DNA from: CAZBDU01 sp964490725
GTDB lineage: Bacteria > Spirochaetota > Spirochaetia > SZUA-6 > DRHE01
NCBI GenBank assembly: GCA_964490725.1
Contig: CAZBDU010000109.1
Span: 1-17,534 of the forward strand
Reading direction: 5' to 3'
Length of the DNA: 17,534 nt
The notes under the pieces are model-generated. The model had not been told where the DNA came from. It saw only the letters and a program-made list of their open reading frames with translations, and ran no database searches. Of the stretch, positions 7,509 to 14,111 are shown piece by piece (within the stretch, counting starts at the first letter, position 1; every line of letters starts with the position of its first letter). Both the position numbers and the translations under genes were made by a program.

Positions 7509-7994
7509 CTACACGGATTGAGTATCGTCCAGGAGAACAGCCAGCTCCGGCGTCAGCAGCCAGCTCACCTGCCAGCTCCCCTCCTCACGGGTCAGGCAGA
7601 CCACTGCGGAGTTGCGAAAACCCACGGTGCCGGCCTCCGGGTCGCCGCAGAGAAGGTGCGAGGCGAGCCTGGACAGGTGGGGCAGGTGTCCCACGATCAT
7701 CAGCGCCTCCCCCCGGCTCTGCAGCTCCTGAGCCACGGGCTCCACCGGATCCATGGGATCCAGTCCCTGGTGCGCCCGCGCCTGCCAGGCGGTTCCCAGC
7801 GCCTGCGTGAAAGCTGCGGCGGTCTGTTCGGCGCGGGTCTTGCCGCTGTGCCAGACCTCCGCGCCAGCCGGCGCGAGGCGGGCGAAGAGCCGGGCAACGG
7901 CCTCGGTGGCGGCAAGGCCCTCGCGGGTGAGGGGCCGGTCGGGATCTTCCTCTTTGCTCCTGGCCTGGCCGTGCTGGACGAGGTACAGGGTCAC
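7509..7994 (-). CDS. sixA: SixA-type phosphohistidine phosphatase
   Basis: This 161-aa protein belongs to the histidine phosphatase superfamily (SixA branch), which removes phosphate from phosphohistidine on proteins such as HPt domains or PTS components. Signatures are LVQHGQA at residues 5-11 (the canonical RHG appears as QHG, with the nucleophile His retained), HSGKTRAEQTA (SP-x-x-RA-x-QTA equivalent) and VGHLPHL with the second catalytic histidine. The length equals typical SixA (about 160 aa). The GTG start at 7994 is preferred over upstream codons because family homology begins there (T-L-Y-L-V-Q-H-G). It overlaps the stop of the preceding monooxygenase gene in a GTGA arrangement (7991-7994), so translation is probably coupled. 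A broader phosphatase specificity, for example on a small phosphorylated metabolite, cannot be excluded. Confidence 0.85.
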   Translation of the reverse strand: MTLYLVQHGQARSKEEDPDRPLTREGLAATEAVARLFARLAPAGAEVWHSGKTRAEQTAAAFTQALGTAWQARAHQGLDPMDPVEPVAQELQSRGEALMIVGHLPHLSRLASHLLCGDPEAGTVGFRNSAVVCLTREEGSWQVSWLLTPELAVLLDDTQSV

Positions 7995-8311
7995 ACCGAA
8001 GCCCGCCAGGAAGAAGGATCGGTGGGAGCCATGGGGGTGCAGGAGGTGCTTCGCCGCGGACGGGCCATCATCGACTCCACGGCGGACTTCCACGCACCGT
8101 AGTGCGCGGTCTCCTTGTGCGCCAAGGTGGCCTCCTGGTCGCGGTAGACCTCGTAGAGCAGGAAGTGGGCCGGGTCGGAGGCGTCCTGCAGCACGTCGAA
8201 GCGCAGCACTCCCGGCTCGGCGATCGATCCGGCATGGTTCTGCACGGTGGCCTCCACGAAGGCCTCCACGCTCTCCGGCTTCACCTGCACGTCGATCACG
8301 CGGACGATCAT
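7991..8311 (-). CDS. Antibiotic biosynthesis monooxygenase (ABM/LsrG-like) domain protein
   Basis: This 106-aa protein has a single dimeric alpha/beta-barrel ABM domain. The opening MIVRVIDVQVKPESVEAF and the segments GVLRFDVLQDASDP, FLLYEVYRDQEATLAHKETAHY and W-x(6)-MMARPR match LsrG and putative quinol-monooxygenase proteins, which act as cofactor-less monooxygenases or isomerases on small substrates. The last 20 or so residues extend past the usual end of the domain. The ATG at 8311 overlaps the TGA of adenosine deaminase (ATGA, 8308-8311), and its own stop overlaps sixA, so it is the middle gene of a tightly coupled trio. The substrate is unknown; the operon context suggests a nucleoside- or sugar-derived metabolite, which is inference. 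Confidence 0.8.
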   Translation of the reverse strand: MIVRVIDVQVKPESVEAFVEATVQNHAGSIAEPGVLRFDVLQDASDPAHFLLYEVYRDQEATLAHKETAHYGAWKSAVESMMARPRRSTSCTPMAPTDPSSWRASV

Positions 8312-9387
8312 GCTCGCACCTCCTTGAGCGCCTCCTTCCTGAACTTCTGCACGGCCCGGTCGTAGGCGGCCTGGAGCGCCTTCTTCTCCCCCCGAGACAA
8401 GAAGCTCGCCTCTATGGCGATGTGGTTGAGCCTGACAAGGTCCTCCAGGGTGAGGTCGAAATAGTCGACGGCCTTCATGTAGTCGTCCGTGAGGTCCGTG
8501 TTCTGGATGAAGGGGTCGTCCGAGTTCAAGGTCACCGGCACCCCGGCCCGGTAGAGGGTGCCGATCGGGTGGTTCCGTTCGTCCGCCCAGGAGCCGGTCT
8601 GGTAGTTGGAGGTGATGCACATCTCCAGGGCGACGTTCTTCTCGATCAGGTATTCCTGGAGCCTGGGGTCGTCCACGGTGCTGGTTCCATGACCGATCCT
8701 GCTGGCGTGCAGGCTGTCGATGGCCTCCCAGATCTGGCTGGCCGGGCTGACCTCCCCGGCATGGACCGTGGACTTGTACCGCCCGTCCTTGTGCACCAGG
8801 GCGAACAGGTCGCGGAATTTCTCCGGCGGGTCGTTGATCTCGTCTCCGGCCAGGTCGACGCCCACGATCTCCTCCAGCTGCAGCGTCTTGAGCTTCTCGT
8901 ACAGAGCGATCATCTCCTGGCAGCTCTGCTTGCTGCGGTTGAACGTCAGCAGGTAGCGAACCTGCACGCCCGTCTCCGCGGCTGCCTTGTTGCCGGCCTC
9001 CACGATCAGCCTGGTGGTCTCCTGCCTGTCGAAGTCGTTCTCCAGGGCAAAGTGCTCCGGCGAGAACCGCAGCTCGCAGTAGTACAGCCCATCCCTCACC
9101 AGCTCGCGGATCGAGTGGTAGGTGATGAAGTACACGTCGTCCAGCGACCGGTACCAGTCGTTCTTGAACTTGGACAGGAAAGTGAGGAAGTCCGGGCTGG
9201 AGTCTTTCGGAAACTGGACCTCTTTCTTGAACTCCTCCAGATCCTGCGGCCGGCCCAGCTTGTTCCTGATGGACAGCTCGTGGAGCTTTTCCACCGGAAA
9301 CGTGCCTTCCAGGTGACGGTGCAGCTCTATCTTGGGGAAGCTCTGCATCACCGGCTTCTGCAGGAGGGTCGCTCTTTCACTCGCCAC
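8308..9387 (-). CDS. add: Adenosine deaminase
   Basis: This 359-aa cytoplasmic zinc enzyme deaminates adenosine/deoxyadenosine to inosine/deoxyinosine in purine salvage. Key residues are all visible: ELHRHLEG with metal ligands H23 and H25, VHAGE with H209 and catalytic E212, IGHGTS with H233, and LNSDDP with D290 (metal) and D291. The length is typical. Start: GTG at 9387 is preceded by GAAGGGAA with 7-base spacing, whereas the internal ATG at 9348 lacks a Shine-Dalgarno. The gene looks somewhat less GC-rich than its neighbours. A promoter at 9485-9512 leaves a leader of about 90 nt. The trio add-ABM-sixA is linked by 4-bp overlaps. Adenine deaminase or aminofutalosine deaminase are less likely alternatives within the same superfamily; the SNYQTGSW segment should be compared with those subfamilies to fix the substrate. 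Confidence 0.88.
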   Translation of the reverse strand: MASERATLLQKPVMQSFPKIELHRHLEGTFPVEKLHELSIRNKLGRPQDLEEFKKEVQFPKDSSPDFLTFLSKFKNDWYRSLDDVYFITYHSIRELVRDGLYYCELRFSPEHFALENDFDRQETTRLIVEAGNKAAAETGVQVRYLLTFNRSKQSCQEMIALYEKLKTLQLEEIVGVDLAGDEINDPPEKFRDLFALVHKDGRYKSTVHAGEVSPASQIWEAIDSLHASRIGHGTSTVDDPRLQEYLIEKNVALEMCITSNYQTGSWADERNHPIGTLYRAGVPVTLNSDDPFIQNTDLTDDYMKAVDYFDLTLEDLVRLNHIAIEASFLSRGEKKALQAAYDRAVQKFRKEALKEVRA

Positions 9388-9484
9388 GGCCGTTCCCTTC
9401 AGTTGGTAAAAGGATAATCAATGCATCGGCGTCCTTCAAATGATCCATGGCTAAAAAAAACGGCAGAATGCGTTCATCGATAAG

Positions 9485-9512
9485 AATTTAGCCCACACGA
9501 TCGATTTGTCAA
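9485..9512 (-). promoter_or_regulatory. Promoter of add-ABM-sixA operon
   Basis: On the minus strand TTGACA (9512-9507) is a perfect -35, with TAAATT (9490-9485) as -10 after a 16-bp spacer. The predicted start near 9478 gives a leader of about 90 nt. The leader contains a run of eight T (about 9451-9458) without a convincing preceding hairpin. Confidence 0.55.
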
Positions 9513-9531
9513 CGTCATCTGCACGCAGCGA

Positions 9532-9574
9532 AACGGCCCTCCCTGTCCGGCGGCACCGGGCAAAGAGGGCCGTT
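9532..9574 (-). terminator. Hairpin after the small zinc-protein gene
   Basis: AACGGCCCTC (9532-9541) and GAGGGCCGTT (9565-9574) form a perfect 10-bp stem with a 23-nt loop that itself contains a CCGG/CCGG mini-stem. It starts 22 bases after the stop codon of the 68-aa gene. Read on the minus strand it is followed only by TTTCG, so the U-tract is weak. It lies upstream of the add promoter and would insulate it. Confidence 0.5.
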
Positions 9575-9596
9575 CCTTTCCCGGAAGAACTGAAGC

Positions 9597-9803
9597 TTAC
9601 AGCTTGTCTGGATCGCAGAGATACTCGGCGCTGTTGGCGACTCGCCCGCACTGTTTGCAGACGAACTTCCCGTCCCGGACGATCTTCTTGTAGTCCTCCA
9701 GATTGGTCTGGATGTAATTCATCACGTGGGCCACGCACAGATGCTTGCCATGTCCCTTGTGGGGAACCTGCATGTCCATCGGCAGCGGAAACCACTCTGG
9801 CAT
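9597..9803 (-). CDS. Small Cys/His-rich putative zinc-ribbon protein
   Basis: This 68-aa conserved-looking protein has a C-terminal CKQCGRVANSAEYLC motif (C49-x2-C52-x10-C63). It also has an N-terminal His/Cys patch, HKGHGKHLCVAH (H15, H18, H21, C23, H26), so it probably binds one or two metal ions, most likely zinc. There is no signal peptide or membrane segment. Start: ATG at 9803 follows GCGAGGAGG (9812-9820), an excellent Shine-Dalgarno; the frame is open upstream, but a longer start would place that site inside the coding region. It has its own promoter and a hairpin after it, so it is probably a monocistronic unit divergent from valS. I do not recognise a named family with a known function. 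Small zinc-ribbon adaptors or redox-sensing proteins are possible. Confidence 0.75.
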   Translation of the reverse strand: MPEWFPLPMDMQVPHKGHGKHLCVAHVMNYIQTNLEDYKKIVRDGKFVCKQCGRVANSAEYLCDPDKL

Positions 9804-9848
9804 AGAAGGTACCTCCTCGCGTCCAAATTGCTCACACCGCTCGAGGAA

Positions 9849-9878
9849 AGTATACGCCCCGGCCGGGCGGCGCGGCAA
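9849..9878 (-). promoter_or_regulatory. Promoter of the small zinc-protein gene
   Basis: On the minus strand TTGCCG (9878-9873) and TATACT (9854-9849) are separated by 18 bp. The start would be near 9842, about 40 nt upstream of the ATG. It is arranged back-to-back with the valS promoter about 75 bp away. Confidence 0.5.
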
Positions 9879-9950
9879 GGCATTTTCTGCCCGCGCCAGG
9901 CCGGCCTCGCGGGCCCGCCCGGCCCTTCACCGCAGTCCGCGGCCCCTTCC

Positions 9951-9980
9951 TTGCCAGGGCGGGCCGGTCCCTGGTAGAAT
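9951..9980 (+). promoter_or_regulatory. Promoter of valS
   Basis: TTGCCA (9951-9956) and TAGAAT (9975-9980) are separated by 18 bp; the -10 is preceded by TGG, giving an extended -10 (TGn). Both hexamers match the consensus at five of six positions. A 9-bp inverted repeat (9912-9920 with 9957-9965) brackets the -35. The expected start is near 9987. Confidence 0.6.
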
Positions 9981-9993
9981 GCGCTGGTCCTCG

Positions 9994-10018
9994 GGGGAAG
10001 CCCTCGAGGAGCTTCCCC
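9994..10018 (+). promoter_or_regulatory. Leader hairpin presenting the valS ribosome-binding site
   Basis: GGGGAAGC (9994-10001) and GCTTCCCC (10011-10018) form a perfect 8-bp stem. The 9-nt loop CCTCGAGGA contains the GAGGA Shine-Dalgarno, and the stem ends 3 bases before the ATG at 10022. With a start near 9987, this hairpin is nearly the whole leader. A role in translational control is inference. No T-box sequence (AGGGTGG-type) is present. Confidence 0.45.
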
Positions 10019-10021
10019 GGT

Positions 10022-12673
10022 ATGAGTGATATCGAGCTGAGCACAGCCTACGAGCCCCGGAGCTTCGAGGAGCGCCTGTACCGCTTCTGGCTCGATCGCG
10101 GCCTGTTCGCCCCGGACCTCCGCGCGGCCGGGGACCCTTACGTCATCGTCATCCCCCCGCCCAACGTCACCGGCGTGCTGCACATGGGGCACGGACTGAA
10201 CAACTGCCTCCAGGACGTGCTGGTGCGCTACCACCGGATGCTGGGACAGCCCACGCTGTGGCTTCCGGGCGCCGACCACGCCGGCATCGCCACCCAGAAC
10301 GTCGTGGAGCGGCGGCTGGCCCGGCAGGGACGCTCCAGGCAGCAGCTGGGGCGCGAGCGCTTCCTGGAGGAGACCTGGAAGGTCAAGGAGGAGCACCATC
10401 GCCTCATCGTCCGGCAGCTACAGAGAATCGGCTCTTCCTGCGACTGGGGGCGGGAGCGATTCACCCTGGACGAAGGGCTCTCGCGGGCCGTGAGGGAGGT
10501 CTTCGTTGCCCTCCATGAAAAGGGTCTCATCTACCGGGGCAACTACCTGGTCAACTGGTGCCCTTCCTGCGGTACGGCGATCTCCGATGACGAGGTGGAG
10601 CACGAGGAGATCGAGGGGCGGATGTACCGCTACCGGTATCCGCTGGCCGACGGCGACGGGTCCATCCAGATCGCCACCACCAGGCCGGAAACCATGCTGG
10701 GAGACGCGGCGGTGGCGGTCCACCCGGAGGACCGCCGGTACCGCCGGCTGGTGGGGGCGCAGGTCCACCTTCCGCTCACGGGCAGGCAGATCCCCATCGT
10801 CGCCGACGGCTACGTGGACATGGAGTTCGGCACGGGCATGGTCAAGGTGACCCCCGCCCACGATCCGAACGATTACCAGATCGGCACCCGCCACGATCTG
10901 CCCAGGATCAACATCCTCAATCCTGACGGGACCCTGAACGAGAACGTCCCGGAGCGCTATCGCGGCCTCACCGCCCTCCAGGCCAGAGAGCGCGTGGTGG
11001 CGGACCTGAAGGCGGCGGGACTGATGGTTCGGGAGGAGGTGCACCGCCACCAGGTGGGCCACTGCTACCGGTGCCACACCGTCATTGAGCCCTTCCTCTC
11101 GGACCAATGGTTCGTGCGCATGCAGCCACTGGCTGCGGAAGCGCTTCAGGCCTGGGAGAGGGGGGAGGTGGTCTTCTACCCGCAGAAATGGGAAAACACC
11201 TACACCCACTGGCTGCGCAATATCCGCGACTGGTGCATCTCCCGCCAGCTGTGGTGGGGCCACCGCATCCCCGTGTGGTACTGCGCCGCGTGCGGCGGGA
11301 TGACCGTCAACCGGCAGGAGCCCGAGGCGTGCGCCCACTGCGGCGCAGCGGACATACGCCAGGATCCGGACGTGCTGGACACCTGGTTCTCCTCCGCGCT
11401 CTGGCCGTTCTCCACCCTCGGCTGGCCCGAGCGGACGCCGGACCTGGAGAGGTTCTATCCCACCTCCACGCTGGTCACGGGCTACGACATCATCTTCTTC
11501 TGGGTCGCCCGGATGATCATGATGGGCAGGCACTTCATGGGCCGGGTGCCCTTCCGGGACGTGTACATCCACGGGCTGGTGCGGGACATCCAGGGCCGCA
11601 AGATGTCCAAGTCCCTGGGCAACGGAATCGATCCGCTGGAGGTGGTGGAGCGCTTCGGTGCCGACGCGCTCAAGTTCACCATCGCCTTCCTCACCGCCCA
11701 GGGCCAGGACATCCTGGTGAACATGGACTCCTTCCGGTTGGGCAGCAAGTTCGCCAACAAGGTATGGAACGCCGCGCGGTTCATCCTGATGAACCTCAAC
11801 GGGGGCGCCCCGGCGCCGCCGGATGCGCTCGCGCTTTCGGATGTGGACCGGTGGATCCTGCACCGCCTCAACGAGACGGTGCGGGCCACGCGCGCCGCCC
11901 TCGATCAGTACCGCTTCAACGACGCAGCCGGCGGGGTCTACGACTACTTCTGGGGCGACTTCTGCGACTGGTACATCGAAGCCTGCAAGCTCCGCCTGCA
12001 GGGCGGCGATGCGCGGGAGAGGGACAGGGCGCTGGGGTTGCTGCTTTCGCTTCTGGGGGAGTCGCTGGCGCTGCTGCATCCCTTTCTGCCCTTCGTGACC
12101 GAGGAGCTCTATCAGAAGCTCCCGGTTCACGAGCCTGCGCTGGCCGCGGCGCCCTACCCCGAGTTCCGGCAGGAGCGGGTGGACGCGGAGGCGGCGGGCC
12201 GCTTCGCGCGCCTCCAGGACCTGGTGCGGGCCATCCGCACCGTACGCAGCGAGTTCACGGTACCGGCGGGCCGGGATATCCGCGCGGAGGTGCGTGCGCA
12301 AGGGGCGCTGCTGGAGGTGTTCCGCGGCTTCGTTGACCTGATCTCCCTGCTGGCAGGCTGCCGCGTGGCCGCGATGGGCCCGGGGGTCAGCCGCGGCCGG
12401 GGGTGCATTCCCGTGGCGGCCGCCGATTTCGAGGCCTTCCTCTACCTGCAGGAGGCCGTCGATCTGGACCGCGAGGTGGCACGGCTCAACAAGGAGCTGG
12501 CCGCCGCCGGGCGCGCGGCGCAGGCCGCCTCCAGGAAGCTCGGCAACCAGGCGTTCCTGAGCAAGGCCCCGCCGGAGGTGGTGGGCAGGGAGCGCGCCAG
12601 GCTCGGGGAGCTGCAGCAGAGGCGGGCGAAGATCCGCGAGTATCTGGCGGACCTGGACGCAGGGGCGCCGTAG
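10022..12673 (+). CDS. valS: Valyl-tRNA synthetase
   Basis: This 883-aa class I aminoacyl-tRNA synthetase charges tRNA-Val and edits misactivated threonine. The HIGH motif appears as HMGH (residues 54-57) after PPPNVTGV, and the KMSKS motif is at 527-531 in GRKMSKSLGN. The editing (CP1) domain lies between, with the TTRPETMLGDAAVAVHP signature. Additional CxxC pairs occur in NWCPSCG, CYRCH and CAACG/CAHCG, consistent with zinc-binding insertions. After the catalytic core come the anticodon-binding domain (WILHRLNET onward) and a C-terminal coiled-coil arm (about 815-880, rich in Arg/Glu/Ala). The length is normal. The ATG at 10022 has GAGGAG about 10 bases upstream, in a hairpin loop. The gene is monocistronic or the first of its unit; the usual folC neighbour seen in many Firmicutes is absent. 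Confidence 0.97.
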   Translation: MSDIELSTAYEPRSFEERLYRFWLDRGLFAPDLRAAGDPYVIVIPPPNVTGVLHMGHGLNNCLQDVLVRYHRMLGQPTLWLPGADHAGIATQNVVERRLARQGRSRQQLGRERFLEETWKVKEEHHRLIVRQLQRIGSSCDWGRERFTLDEGLSRAVREVFVALHEKGLIYRGNYLVNWCPSCGTAISDDEVEHEEIEGRMYRYRYPLADGDGSIQIATTRPETMLGDAAVAVHPEDRRYRRLVGAQVHLPLTGRQIPIVADGYVDMEFGTGMVKVTPAHDPNDYQIGTRHDLPRINILNPDGTLNENVPERYRGLTALQARERVVADLKAAGLMVREEVHRHQVGHCYRCHTVIEPFLSDQWFVRMQPLAAEALQAWERGEVVFYPQKWENTYTHWLRNIRDWCISRQLWWGHRIPVWYCAACGGMTVNRQEPEACAHCGAADIRQDPDVLDTWFSSALWPFSTLGWPERTPDLERFYPTSTLVTGYDIIFFWVARMIMMGRHFMGRVPFRDVYIHGLVRDIQGRKMSKSLGNGIDPLEVVERFGADALKFTIAFLTAQGQDILVNMDSFRLGSKFANKVWNAARFILMNLNGGAPAPPDALALSDVDRWILHRLNETVRATRAALDQYRFNDAAGGVYDYFWGDFCDWYIEACKLRLQGGDARERDRALGLLLSLLGESLALLHPFLPFVTEELYQKLPVHEPALAAAPYPEFRQERVDAEAAGRFARLQDLVRAIRTVRSEFTVPAGRDIRAEVRAQGALLEVFRGFVDLISLLAGCRVAAMGPGVSRGRGCIPVAAADFEAFLYLQEAVDLDREVARLNKELAAAGRAAQAASRKLGNQAFLSKAPPEVVGRERARLGELQQRRAKIREYLADLDAGAP

Positions 12674-12700
12674 GATTTCCCCTGCAACCCGAGACGGGAC

Positions 12701-12756
12701 GCCGCTGTCCCTCTGGGTAGCGAACCGGAGGGTCCGGATCGCAGGTGGACAGCGGC
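12701..12756 (+). other. Strong inverted repeat / structured leader element
   Basis: GCCGCTGTCC (12701-12710) and GGACAGCGGC (12747-12756) form a perfect 10-bp stem. Inside it, CTCTGG (12711-12716) can pair with CCGGAG (12725-12730), with one G-U pair and an 8-nt loop, stacking directly on the outer stem; a further 16 nt (12731-12746) remain. It lies 27 bases after the valS stop and 30 bases before the next gene's ATG. It could be a terminator-like 3' structure of valS, a cis-regulatory RNA of the sigma-factor module, or a protein-binding cruciform. No T-tract follows, arguing against an intrinsic terminator. I do not recognise a known riboswitch class. Confidence 0.45.
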
Positions 12757-12786
12757 CGACGAATGAGCAGGAGGCTCGAGGCTTCA

Positions 12787-13185
12787 ATGATCGTGAACCT
12801 CTTACCCCACCAGTCGTTGGCTCTCTTTTTTCTTGCCGCCCAGCGGCCTGGCTTCGTGAGCTCCAGCACCCCCGCGCAGGTCTTGATCGCCTCCCTGCCG
12901 CTCGCTGCGATCGTGATCCTGGGAGTGCTCACCTTCTTCTACATGCTGTGGGAGTACCGCAAGAACAGGATCGTCATCGAGCGCGGAGGCACCCCGGCGC
13001 CCAGGAACATCGACGACAAGCTGCTGCTGATCGGCATCGTGTCGTTGTTTGTCGGCGTGGGCCTGCTGGTGTTCTTTTCCCTCAAGACGGGCCTGAGCAA
13101 CAGCCTGCTCGGGGGGATCATTCCCACCACCGCAGGGCTGGGAATCATCACGTACTATGTTATTATTGGACTCAAGAAGAGATAG
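12787..13185 (+). CDS. Small membrane protein, DUF6249-like
   Basis: This 132-aa inner-membrane protein has three predicted TM helices: about residues 32-54 (VLIASLPLAAIVILGVLTFF), 79-98 and 108-128. Between TM1 and TM2 lies a short charged cytoplasmic loop, EYRKNRIVIERGG, then PAPRNIDDK. This layout (one TM, a basic Y-R-K-x-R loop, then two C-terminal TMs) resembles small membrane proteins of the DUF6249 type that are often encoded next to ECF sigma factors; that assignment is from memory and tentative. The ATG at 12787 is chosen for the AGGAGG at 12769-12774 and the nearer CGAGG; an ATG at 12763 lacks a ribosome site. The gene ends 9 bases before the sigma-factor gene, suggesting one operon. 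Its function is unknown; it may help sense envelope state for the sigma factor. Confidence 0.7.
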   Translation: MIVNLLPHQSLALFFLAAQRPGFVSSSTPAQVLIASLPLAAIVILGVLTFFYMLWEYRKNRIVIERGGTPAPRNIDDKLLLIGIVSLFVGVGLLVFFSLKTGLSNSLLGGIIPTTAGLGIITYYVIIGLKKR

Positions 13186-13194
13186 CTGTCTGCC

Positions 13195-13743
13195 GTGTCG
13201 AATTGTGACGACAATGCACTGGTTCAAGAGGTTGTTGCCGGGGATACCGAGGCGTTTCGGCCGCTGGTGGAGCGCCACCAGGGCAGGATCTACTACCTGG
13301 GCCTGAAGTTCTTTCGCCGTCGCGAGGATGCGGAGGACTTTGCCCAGGAGGTGTTCGTCCGGGCCTTCGAGAGGCTGGGGAGCTTTCATGGAGAGGTCCC
13401 CTTTTCAGCCTGGCTGTACCGCCTGGCCTACAACCTGGCGGTCAACCAGTATCACGCCAGCAGGCGGCGCCTGGTGGAGGTGAGCGTGGAGGAACCCGCA
13501 GCGGAGACCACCGTGACCCCGGAGACCCTCTACCTGAAGGGGGAGTCCGTGCACTGGCTGCGGGGCGTCCTGCGGGAGCTGCCGGAGGCGTACAACGCTG
13601 TAGTGAAGATGCACTATTTCGACGGGCTGACTTACCCTCAGATCTCGCGGATCCTGGAGATCCCGGTCAACACCATCAAGAGCCACATCTTCAGGGCAAA
13701 AGCGCTGATCAGGAGGAAGCTTCAGTTGAGGAGAGCCGGATGA
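13195..13743 (+). CDS. ECF-type RNA polymerase sigma factor
   Basis: This 182-aa sigma-70 family protein has only regions 2 and 4. Region 2 (about 20-91) includes the FRPLVERHQGRIYYL core, DAEDFAQEVFVRAF and FSAWLYRLAYNLAVNQYHASRR. Region 4 (about 120-176) includes LRELPEAYNAVVKMHYFDGLTYPQIS and the HTH VNTIKSHIFRAKALI. The opening NALVQEVVAGDTEAF is typical of ECF sigmas of the RpoE/SigW type. The GTG start at 13195 has no strong Shine-Dalgarno, so translation may depend on coupling to the upstream membrane-protein gene. The stop overlaps the next gene's ATG (ATGA, 13740-13743), the normal arrangement for a sigma factor and its regulator. No ECF-type autoregulatory promoter could be recognised with confidence. 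Confidence 0.92.
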   Translation: MSNCDDNALVQEVVAGDTEAFRPLVERHQGRIYYLGLKFFRRREDAEDFAQEVFVRAFERLGSFHGEVPFSAWLYRLAYNLAVNQYHASRRRLVEVSVEEPAAETTVTPETLYLKGESVHWLRGVLRELPEAYNAVVKMHYFDGLTYPQISRILEIPVNTIKSHIFRAKALIRRKLQLRRAG

Positions 13744-14099
13744 CTGACGAGCTCGACAAGCTGCTCAGGGGAATCGAGTTTCCCGGTGAAGACGAAGAGG
13801 CGCTTCTGGCGTATCTGGAAGAGCGGCGGTTCGTTGAGAAGGTGATGGCGCGGGTTCGCCTGGCCGCGCACCCCTACCGCAAGGCCTACCTCTGGGGCGT
13901 GTTCTCTGCGGTGAATCTGGCCCTCCTGGCCCTCATGGGGATCAATCCCTTCATCCTGACCGACTTTTTTGCGCTGCAGAACGCGCTGGCCCAGTTCTTC
14001 TTCCTCTTCCTGGGCCTGAGCTTCCTGGGAGGACTGGTGGGCCTGGTGATGTCCCTGGACACCTCCTGGCTCCGCCACTTTCTGCACAGGGACGCCTGA
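13740..14099 (+). CDS. Two-TM protein, putative anti-sigma partner
   Basis: This 119-aa protein begins with an acidic soluble segment of about 45 residues (TDELDKLLRGIEFPGEDEEA and the following helix). Two TM helices follow: about 49-68 (YLWGVFSAVNLALLALMGI) and about 82-105 (QFFFLFLGLSFLGGLVGLVM). Its start overlaps the sigma-factor stop by 4 bases, which for ECF operons usually marks the anti-sigma factor, so the N-terminal segment may bind the sigma. However, the zinc anti-sigma signature (H-x3-C-x2-C) is absent, and I cannot assign it to a known family. It converges on the serine acetyltransferase gene with only 12 bases between stop codons. Confidence 0.7.
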   Translation: MTDELDKLLRGIEFPGEDEEALLAYLEERRFVEKVMARVRLAAHPYRKAYLWGVFSAVNLALLALMGINPFILTDFFALQNALAQFFFLFLGLSFLGGLVGLVMSLDTSWLRHFLHRDA

Positions 14100-14111
14100 G
14101 CGCCGCCTCAG
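14096..14111. repeat. Short palindrome across converging stop codons
   Basis: CTGAG (14096-14100), CGCCGC, CTCAG (14107-14111) is a symmetric 5-bp stem centred between the two stop codons. It is the only structure in the 12-base gap and may weakly mark transcript ends in both directions. No T-run is present. Confidence 0.25.

Noticed and set aside
9377..9448. A 23-codon minus-strand ORF in the add leader (ATG at 9448, stop overlapping the start of add)
   Set aside because: The overlap is suggestive of a leader peptide, but there is no Shine-Dalgarno before its ATG and no composition (for example regulatory codon runs) that would explain attenuation.
9451..9475. Run of eight T on the minus strand in the add leader as an intrinsic terminator/attenuator
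   Set aside because: The bases before it can form only a 3-bp stem, so no terminator hairpin is supported.
9823..10021. T-box or other tRNA-sensing riboswitch before valS
   Set aside because: The conserved T-box AGGGTGG-type bulge and a terminator/antiterminator pair are absent, and the predicted leader is only about 35 nt.
12684..12710. ECF-type autoregulatory promoter (GCAACC ... TGTC) before the sigma operon
   Set aside because: The spacing is near that of ECF promoters, but the hexamers are weak and the -10 lies inside the strong inverted repeat; chance is likely in this GC-rich sequence.
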